Assembly (NCBI GenBank): GCA_026770585.1 | Contig: MU646562.1 | Location: 252,330-285,471, forward strand | DNA: 33,142 nt | Source: Baffinella frigidus | Lineage: Eukaryota; Cryptophyceae; Cryptomonadales; Baffinellaceae | Direction of reading: 5' to 3' | Translations under genes and position numbers: made by a program | The notes under the pieces: model-generated | What the model saw: only the letters and a program-made list of their open reading frames with translations | What the model was told of the DNA's origin: nothing | Database searches by the model: none | Part shown: positions 20,213-29,300 of the stretch, in pieces | Layout of the letters: the number at the start of each line of letters is the position of its first letter | How positions within the stretch are numbered: the stretch's first letter is position 1

Positions 20213-20373
20213 CCACACAGCAGACTTCGAAGAGATTCTTGAATAACCCCTAAGCGATAAGACCTAGGACCCTACAGTAGGCAACCCGTAGGGACATAGG
20301 GGAGTTCCTACGGATAAGGCAACGGAAACTCGGCCCGAAATGTGCCGAAAATCCCTTCCAAGCCCGCTGTGTT
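20213..20373. mobile_element. MITE-like element, family B
   Basis: CCACACAGCAGACTTCGAAG ... inverted ACACAGCGGGCTTGGAAGGG; 161 bp; butts directly against a family E element. Confidence 0.9.
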
Positions 20374-20518
20374 GTGCCCTCAGGGTTCGAGCAAATCGAC
20401 GATTTTTGATTTCCGATCCCTTCGGGAATTGGAGCCGTTGAAGTCGGATTCCGTGTTCACTCCCGAAGGAATAGGGAAACAAAAGTCGTGGATTTGCCCC
20501 AACCCTGGGGGCTGGTGG
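20374..20518. mobile_element. MITE-like element, family E (diverged)
   Basis: GCCCTCAGGGTTCGAGCAAA / inverted CCACCAGCCCCCAGGGTTGG; TTCGGGAATTGG and CCGTTGAAGTCGG inside. Confidence 0.75.
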
Positions 20519-20559
20519 TTGCTTGCGCTCCCTTGCGATCACGTGCACTTTTTTTTCAG

Positions 20560-20790
20560 CGCTCGGGATTTCTCAGACCTTAGTTCTCAGAATTCGGGAT
20601 TTCTCACTTCTGGTTTCTCCAAGTAAGGGTTTCTGAGAGGTAGGATTTCTGAGAGTGAGGGGGTTGCTCCGAGCAGGTTGCTCAGAGTTGGGTGTTCTCA
20701 GAGTTAGGGATTCTCAGAGCCCGGGGTTTCTCACAGCTCGGGGTTTCTCAGAGTTAGGATTTCTGAGAGCAAAGGGGTGCTCAGAGTTCC
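20560..20790. repeat. TTCTCAGAGTTAGGG minisatellite
   Basis: About a dozen degenerate 17-20 bp units (GGTTTCTCAGAGTTAGGA). Confidence 0.9.
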
Positions 20791-20805
20791 AGTGGGACCC
20801 CCTTT

Positions 20806-20944
20806 CCACTTGGCAGCCACCGTTACCCCCCCCCCCCGGATTTCTGAGGGGGGTTTCAAGCCCCTGACCCTGAAATGAGTTACAATTTGTACCAGAATCG
20901 TTTAGATGGACACATCATGGAAGGCACCGTTGGCTGCCAAGTGG
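20806..20944. mobile_element. MITE-like element, family H
   Basis: CCACTTGGCAGCCACCGTTA ... inverted CCACTTGGCAGCCAACGGTG; ACAATTTGTACCAGAATCG inside. Confidence 0.85.
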
Positions 20945-21005
20945 CATGGGGATGGAGCGATAGACCCGAGGGAGAAATCGATCAGTGTTTTCCAATGACA
21001 ACCTA

Positions 21006-21166
21006 ATAGGGTAATGGACTAAAAATGGGGTAGTTGGGCCTACGGCATTGCCTAGGACCTCCTACTGTTAGCCAAAATCCTAGGACTTTTTGGTCATAGG
21101 AGCCCTACGGCCTACGGTAGGCAATTCCGTAGGCCTAACTTCCCCAGTTTTAGTCCATTATCCTAT
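21006..21166. mobile_element. MITE-like element, family A
   Basis: ATAGGGTAATGGACTAAAAA ... inverted ATAGGATAATGGACTAAAAC; 161 bp. The arms carry matching ACGG-to-ATGG changes. Confidence 0.92.
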
Positions 21167-21410
21167 GAAACCTGCGCTGGGCATCCTAGCTCTGCCTCGA
21201 ATAATGAGGGCTCCTCATTAATCTTAGTATACGTTGTGTACTTGGTGATATACGACTCTGGGTAGGCGACCTTTCGGCATCTTCTTGTCTGGTGTCGCGT
21301 CCCCCCCGTTTCAGCCAACCAACCCTGAGTGTATCAATAGTTTCAGATCAGGCCTCCGTGCACACGCTCGAAGGTACAACGAGCATCTCATCGGTTGTAC
21401 TCAGGAACTC

Positions 21411-21564
21411 CTAGCTCTGTCCCACTTGGATTTGGGCTCGCCATGATTTCGCCCCCCCCCGAAATTTCACAAGTGAATTTTGACACACCCCCATGAAATT
21501 TACCTGTGATTTTTTGGGGGGGGCGAAATAATGGCGAGCCCAAATTGAACTGGGACAGAGCTAG
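21411..21564. mobile_element. MITE-like element, family I (long form)
   Basis: CTAGCTCTGTCCCACTTGGA ... inverted CTAGCTCTGTCCCAGTTCAA; then TTTGGGCTCGCCAT in both arms; 154 bp. Confidence 0.9.
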
Positions 21565-21765
21565 AACTCAGATTAACTGAGGCGGCGCGGGGGTTTAGTT
21601 TCTTGTTTTTTAGGGTTTAGGGTGCAGGGTCTTGCTCTCAGGGGGTTTGAGGCTTTACGTTCTTGTTTTTTAGGGGTTCCGTTCTTTTTAGGGTTTACGT
21701 TCTTGTTTTGGGTTTCGAGTTCAGGGTTGAGGTACCTGCGAAGACGCGCGAAGACGGCTTGCCGT

Positions 21766-21952
21766 ACCATACCAGGCTATCTATGCGAACAGATTCATAA
21801 GTCAATTATTGGATTATTGCCCAGGAAACACGCCGAAAGTCAGCAATTGATCACGTTTCCGCCCGCTCAGCGGGCGAAAACGTGACCATTTCCCCACATT
21901 TTTTAAAAATGTCCTTTAATTCTGTTCGTTTGGATAGCCTCGTGTGGTAGTT
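21766..21952. mobile_element. MITE-like element, family O
   Basis: CCAGGCTATCTATGCGAACAG ends (21 bp arm, imperfect: ACACGAGGCTATCCAAACG inverted) with an internal palindrome around CGTTTCCGCCCGCTCAGCGG; second copy 26743-26921. Confidence 0.75.
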
Positions 21953-22081
21953 TGCGCCCGGAAAAGAAAACAGGTGCACGTTTTTCCAAAGAGATGATGA
22001 TTTCGCGTCGTACTTTCAGCGCGTCGCACCCACCGTCGCACCCACCGTCGCACCCACCGCATTGCTACAAGTTTTTTTTAC

Positions 22082-22156
22082 ATGTCAGCCGACGATAAAG
22101 CGATACAGAAGCGGAAACAGCAAGACCATAATTGGAGTTTCATTTTCTGTGGCCCG
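22082..22156 (+). CDS. candidate first exon of the RRM gene
   Basis: ATG at 22082 opens 25 codons (MSADDKAIQKRKQQDHNW...), ending at a GTTTGC donor in phase 0, matching the next exon. The upstream 22017-22060 stretch has three copies of CGTCGCACCCAC, possibly leader or promoter. No homology seen, so only the phase and position support it. Confidence 0.3.
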
Positions 22157-25100
22157 GTTTGCTCCCGCGGGGGGGGGGGGTGTGCATTGCGGCCGTGTTG
22201 GTACTCCGGCACTAAACCACTAAACCACTAAACCCTAACCCCCAAACCCCAAACCCTAAACCCTGAACCCCAAACCCTAAACCCTGAATCCTAAACGCTA
22301 AACGCTAAACCATATGCCCTAAACTCTCAACGTCTGCGGTGTCTCAGGGGCCGGCGACGGGGTTTGGGCTGGCCAGCATGCTCAAGCCAGCCAGCGAGGT
22401 TTGCACCCCTAAATCCTGCACCCTCAATCCTGAACTCTGAACCCGAAACCCGAAACCCGAAACCCCTAAGCACTCAACACTCAACACTTAACCCCTGAAC
22501 TCCTGAACCTTGAACCCCTAAACCCCGCACCCCGCACCCCAAACTCCAAACCCCTCAGCCCCAAACCCCAAACCCCAAACACCTCAACCCCAAACCCCAA
22601 ACCCCTACACTCCAAACCCCAAACCCCAAACCCCAAACCCCAAAACCTAAACCCCAAACCCCCAAACCCCAAACCCAAAACCGCACACTCGAAGCAGGGG
22701 CGAGGCGACGCGAAACAGCTCTTGCCTGTGCACATCACCGTGGGCGAGCAGGTCTTTCCCGCACGATGTATATCCCTTAAGTGGCCACTTACGGTGGCTA
22801 TCCCTTAAGTGGCCAGTAGGCTCATACGCCCTACCGTAGGGCCCTGGGACCTGTCTAGGATCTCTTGGGGGTCAATTTTCACCCTCTGGCCACTTTTGAC
22901 CCCCTGGCCACTTGAGGGATAGGTTCAGGGTTCATACCCGCACCATTCATCCCTCAACTAGGCTCCGAAGTCTGCGTCGTACAGATTTTGGTATCCCTCA
23001 AGTGGCGAGTAGGTCGAATTCGACCCCCAAGAGGTCCTGGGCGTAGGAGCCTACTCGCCGCCCAGTGTATATTTAGATGATCATTTGAAGTTTGAAACCG
23101 GAAATTGACCGCCAAGAGGTCCTCGGCAGGTCCTAGGGCCCTACTGCAGGGCGTATGAGCCTACTGGCCACTTAAGGGATATTAGTCGAGGATGTCTTCA
23201 GAGTTTAAGGATCAGGGTTCCGGGGTTCAGGGTTCAGGGTTCAGGGTTCAGGGTCCACACAGTTTCATTGGAAAAAGGTTTTAATTTCAAACTTTCTGGC
23301 AATGAAATTTACTACACAGACTGCGTTTTGCTAGTAATCTTAAAGCATTCGTGTAGTAATTTTAATTGAAGCCAAAAGTTTTAAATTAAAACCGTTTTCC
23401 TATGAGACATTCATTCTTGAGGACTTCCCTCTACCAACCCTCACGGCCTGAGCAAAACCTCGAATTTCGATTTGGGATTTCAAAGGAGTTGAAGTCGGAA
23501 TCCGACTTCAACGGCTCCAATCCCCCTTGAAACCGTGAAATCGAAAATCGATGATTTGCTCAGGCCGTGAGGGTTGGTGGATTGTACCGAGGCGGGCTCG
23601 TCTTGCGGCTCATAGACTTTTGGATCACTCATCTTCAGGATGGGGAGTAATAAAGATAAATCACCAAGAAATTAATAATAATTACAACAACAATGATAAA
23701 AGCAACTCTCTCTCTCCGGCAGTTCGAACCATCGCTGGCGGGGATGGACTATCTGGACAGAGGGTTCCTCGCGCAGCATCGCCCGGGGCAGCCGCACGTC
23801 CCGCGCCCTCGTCATGCCCGAAACCCGAACCTCGAAACCCCAAACTCGAACCCGAGTCCGAAACCTGAACCCCAGACCGAAACCCGAAACCCGAAACCCG
23901 GAACCTGGAACCTGGAACCCGAAACCCGAAACCCGAAACTCGGAACGCGAAATCCGGAACCCGAAACCCGAAACCTGAAACTCGAAATCCGAGACCGAAA
24001 CCCGGAACCCGAAACCCGAAACTCGAACCCGAGACCGAAACCTGAACCCGAGATTGAAACCCGAAACATGAAACCCGGAACCCGGAACCCGGAACCCGGA
24101 ACCCGAAACCCGGAACCCGGAACCTGAAACCCGGAACCCGAAACACGAAACTCGGAACCCGAAATCTGAAACCCGAAACCCGAAACCCGAAGCTCGAGAC
24201 CCGAAACCCGAAACCCGAGACCCGAAACCCGAAACCCGATACCGAAACCCGAAACACGAAACCCGGCACGCGGAACCCGAAACCCGAAACCTGAAACTCA
24301 GAACCCAGAACCCGAAACCCGAAACACGAAACCCGGAACCCGAAACCCGAAACCCGGAACCCGAAACCCGTAACCCGAAACCCGAGACCGAAACCCGGAA
24401 CCCGAAACCCGAAACCCGAAACCCGGAACTCGAACCCAAGACCGAAACCTGAACCTGAAACCCGGAACCCGGAACCCGAAACCCAAAACTCGAACCCGAG
24501 ACCGAAACTCGAACCCGACACCGAAACCCGAACCCGCGACCGAAACCCGAAACCCGGAAGCCGAAACGCTTCCAAGACAAGCCCCAGTGACACCGGAGAA
24601 CTCCTCACTCCCACGCCTAGAGGGCTCGAAACATCCACTTTTGACATCTTTCAGGAGAAAGCTCCTGAATGCCTAAGTCAACGACGCCAGATCTGGCGTG
24701 GATAAGGCGTCGGTTTCCCGTGAGCCCTCTGGCGTGGTGACAAGTCTAGTGTGCAACTGGAGGTCGGAAAGGCCCTCTAAAAGAGGTTTGAAGCCCCCTT
24801 GCGGATTTCAAACAAAGGCCACGGTCATCCTCGAGTGGGGGCACTCAAACTTAAACCCTCTACCTAAACCCTAAACCCTGAACCCCTGAACCCTGAACCC
24901 TAATCCCTGAACCCTAGCCCTAAACCCTAAACCCTGAACCCCTGAACCCTGAACCCTAAACCCTAAACCCTGAACCCCGAACCCCTGAACCCTGAACCCT
25001 AAACCCTATGATATTCGCGCGGAACGATCTACTGAACCCAAACCCTAAACCTCAAACCCGAACTCTAAATCCTAAACCCTCAACAGGGGGAGTCTCGGAG

Positions 25101-26352
25101 GACAGGAAGTTTCTCGTCTTCTCTGGTCAATCCCAAAACCCGAAAGCCGGATCCCGAAACCCGAAATTCGGATCCTGGAACCCGAAACACGAAATCCGGA
25201 TCCGGAATCCCGAAATCCGAAATCCGGAACCCAACACCCGAAATCCGGATCCTGAAACCCGAAACACGAAACACGAAATCCGGATCCCGAAACCCGAAAC
25301 CCGAAATCCGGAATCCGGAACCCGGCACCCGAAATCTGGAACCCGGAACCCAATTGCTGGTACCCTCCCCCGAGATTCCGCCGTGCGACTCTAAACTCAA
25401 CCACGAAACCCTAAACCCCCCACCCTTAACCCTAAACCCTGAGAAGAAAGTAGGGCCGCGAGCGGTTCCTCTGGATCTGGCCCTAAACCCTAAACCCTGA
25501 CCCCACACCCGAAACCCTGACCCTACACCCGAAACCCTAAACCCTAAACCCTAAACCCTAAACCCTAAACCCTAAGCCCTAAACCCTAAACCCTAAACCC
25601 TGACCCCACACCCGAAACCGTTAACCGTAAACCCCAAGCTCTAATCCCTCAACCCTAACCCCTAACCCCCAAACCCAAAACCAGCCCTGGCAACGGACGA
25701 CGTGGGGGCGCGGGCAGTGCCTCTAGATCCCTGAACCCCAAACCCAAAATCCCACGCCCCTAAATCCTAAGCCCCACCCCCCATGAAACAGCTCTGTCTA
25801 CGGACAAAGTAAGGCAGCGGGTGGTCCCTCTTGATCGGGCCTTAAACCACAAACCCACAACCCCACGCCCCTCAATCCTAAACCCCACCCACACAGCGGA
25901 CTTCGAAGAGATTTTGAATAACCCCTAAGCGATAAGACCTAGGTACGGTAGGCAACCCGTAGGGCCGTAGGGGGGTTCCTACGGACAAGGTAACGGTAAT
26001 TCGGGCACTGAGTGCCCGAAAATCCCTTCGTAGCCCGCTGTGTGGCCCCCTGAAACAGCACTGTCTACGGTCAAAGTGGGGCAACGGGCGGTCCCTCTAG
26101 ATCGGGCCTTAATCCCTTCGTAACCCCCCACCACCTCAAACAAAAATCCCTTCGTAACCCCCCACCCCCTGAAAATTCCTTCGTAACCCCCCACCCCCTG
26201 AAACAGCTCTGTCTACGGACAAAGTGGGGCAGCGGGCGGTGCCGCTGGATCGCGAGACGCGCGGGTGGATCAACCACGCGTCTGGCGCGCCCGTTAAGGT
26301 GCTGGACACACCCGTTGGTGTGTTAGACACACCTATATATATATATATATAT

Positions 26353-26391
<39 letters not shown>

Positions 26392-29300
26392 GACACCTAT
26401 ATGTATGTTAGACACACCTATATGTGTGTTAAAAACACACGTTCGTGTGTTAGAAACACATAATGTGTGTTAGACACACCCGTGTGTGTGCCGCTGGATT
26501 GAGGCACGCGCAGCTAGATCAACCACGCGTCTGGCGCGCCAGTCAAGGTGTGGGAAATGCCCGTTTATTGATTTATTAATTGTTAAACATTTCGTTTTAA
26601 TCTCATCTGGCTACGAGAATTTCTACACAGCTGGACCATACTGATAGTAGTAACGTGAAAATGAGTGGTACGTTTTGCTGCAAGAACAGCAATTACAATC
26701 AAAAAAAAAGTTGAAATAAAACGAGGCCCCAGCCTCGTTGAACCACACGAGGCTACCCAGGTGAACAGAATAAAACGGACCTTTAAAGTTTTGTGGGCAA
26801 ATGATCACGTTTCCGCCCGCTGAGCGGTCGGACCTGTGTAAAGTCGCTGCTTTTCAGCTGAAAATTACTACACACGTTTACAATCGACATTTATTCTGTT
26901 CGCATAGGTAGCCTCGTGTGGAACAGCGCGAAAGCGTAGCAATTTTTGCTGAAGTTTGTGAAATTAAATTATTGAAACAAAATGATCGGCAGATGGCGGG
27001 CAAAAGCGCGGGGGAGGTTGCTCGCGACATTCAATGAAAAGCTCAAATTGAATGAAAATATTGGAATTAAACGATGCTTCGGCAAAAGCGGGGGGGGGGG
27101 TTGCACGAGGCCTCATTTAACAGCGCGAAAGCGTAGCAATTGTTGCTCCCGGGAAAGACTGGAATTAAAGGATGGCTCCAAGATTGACATTGAATGATGC
27201 CTCGGCAGTTGCCGGGCAAGAGCGCAGGGGGAGTTGCTCGCGCGCGCGCCAGGATGCAAGAGGTCCCCCGAGTCCCAACCCCCCACTCAAACCCAAACAC
27301 TAAACACTAAATACTCAACTCTACACCCTACACTCTGCACCCTAAAAACCAAACCCTCAACCCTTAACCATAGACCATCAACCATCAACCCTAAAATCCC
27401 AAACCTCTGAGCCCTGAACCCCTAACCCACTAACCCCTAAGCCCCCGGGCCCCTAACCACTAAACCCTAAACACAAACCCTAAACCCTAAACCCCAAACC
27501 CCTGAACCCTAAGCCCTAAAGCCTAAACTCTAAACCCAGGCGATCGCGGGCTCCGACCATTCCGCGAGCGACGTTGATGTAAACCCTAAAACCTAAACCC
27601 CAAACCCTAAACCCTAAACCCCAAACCCTGAACCCTGAACCCCAAATCCTAAACCCTGAACCCTAAACCCCAGACCCCAGCCCCCAGACCCCAGACCCCA
27701 AACCCAAAACCCTAAACCCTCAACCTTAAAACCCCAAACCATAAACCATAAACCATAAACCATAAACCCTGAACCCTAAACCCCAAACCCTAAACCCCAA
27801 ACCCCACAACTCACCCCCCAAACCCTAAACCCTCAACCCCACACCCCACACCCCACACGCTAAACCCTCAACCCCACACCCCACACCCTAAACCCCAAAC
27901 CCCAACCCCCACACCCTAAACCTTAAACCCTAAACCCCCACCCTAAACCCTAAACCCCAGACCCAAAACCCTAAACCCTGATCCCCACACCAGGGTGAGG
28001 GGGGGGAGGGGCCGAATATGCCTTCGAGAACGGCCGTCATGATTCGGTCTGCCCACCCACCCAGACAGCGGACTTCGAAGGGATTTTGAATAACCCCTCA
28101 GCGATAAGACCTAGGACCCTACGGTAGGCCACCCGTAGGGCCAGAGAGGGGTCCCTACGGATAAGGTAATGGAAAGGTGGTCCGATTTGGTCCGAAAATC
28201 CCTTGGTAGCTGTGTGGATCTGCAGCCCGTGCCGCGGCCCCACGGACCGGGTTTAGGGTTTAGGGTTTAGGGTCTAGGGTTTAGGGTTTAGGGTTGGCGA
28301 GCGGCGCTAAGCAAGAGTCACTCGACGCCAATGTCCTACTGCGTGCTAGAGCTACTCATGGTTCGGGAGACGTGGGGTTTGGGGTTTGGGGAACGTGGAT
28401 GTTCCGAGCCCCCTGGCGTGGTGCTACAGACCCCCGACCTCGGTCCTAGGCAGGTCCTACAGCCCGACGGCAGGGCGTATCAGCCTGCTCGCCACTTGAG
28501 GGATAGCGCTACATGTAGTACCGCAGGGGGGGGGCACGCTCAACGCTCGTCCCCAAACCCCAGAATCCGAATATGTCCCAAACCCCCAGAATCCGATTTT
28601 TTCGTCCCGAAACCCCAGAACCCAAAACTTCAGAACCTCAACCCCAGCACCTAGACCATAACCCTGCACCCCGCACCCTGGAACCTAAACTCTCAACCCC
28701 AAACCCCAAACCAACCCTAAACCCTAGACACCGCAGGGTTTAGGGTTTAGGGTTTAGGGTTCAGGGCGGCGACGCCGTAGGAGCCCAAACCCCAATGCCT
28801 CAAACCTACATCGTCCTTACTATCACGCCAGACTGCTGGAGGGCGTAGCTCCCTTCGGTAACGCCAATTTTGGCGTTCAACTATCCCAAAAGCAAACCAT
28901 TCCCCCTGATTCCTTCCGGGGAATTGACTTTTGGCGACCCCTTGCAAGAATCTGGCGTGGTAGGTCTGCCCACAGCCTGAAAGCCTACTCACGCACCGCG
29001 GGGGGCTTGCGGCGGCAACCCCGCGGAGTGTTCTCACGTGCCACACGGTGGACTACGAACCTTTCATCAGAAGTCAACTTGTCTCAAGACAATTAACTTT
29101 GAGGATTTTTCTAATGCAAATTGGTCACGTAACACCCCGGAATCTGGGGTCGACGAAACCCGAGGGAAGCCCACCGAGTGGATAGGAGGATGCCAGCGAG
29201 ACCAGGTTCGCGTCTCGCAAACTGTACCCCTAAGAGCACAAATCTAAAAGCTTACTAAAAGCTCCAGGTGTTGAGCCATTTTCGTGCATTCGGGGAACTC

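Noticed and set aside
23672-24647. Minus-strand frames of 302 and 321 codons
   Set aside because: They translate the TTTCGGG heptamer array into GFRVSGFGFRV-type repeats; no gene.
28299-28375. Extra RRM-gene exon
   Set aside because: Joining 28046 directly to 29721 restores an RNP2 strand in phase; inserting this island would break it.
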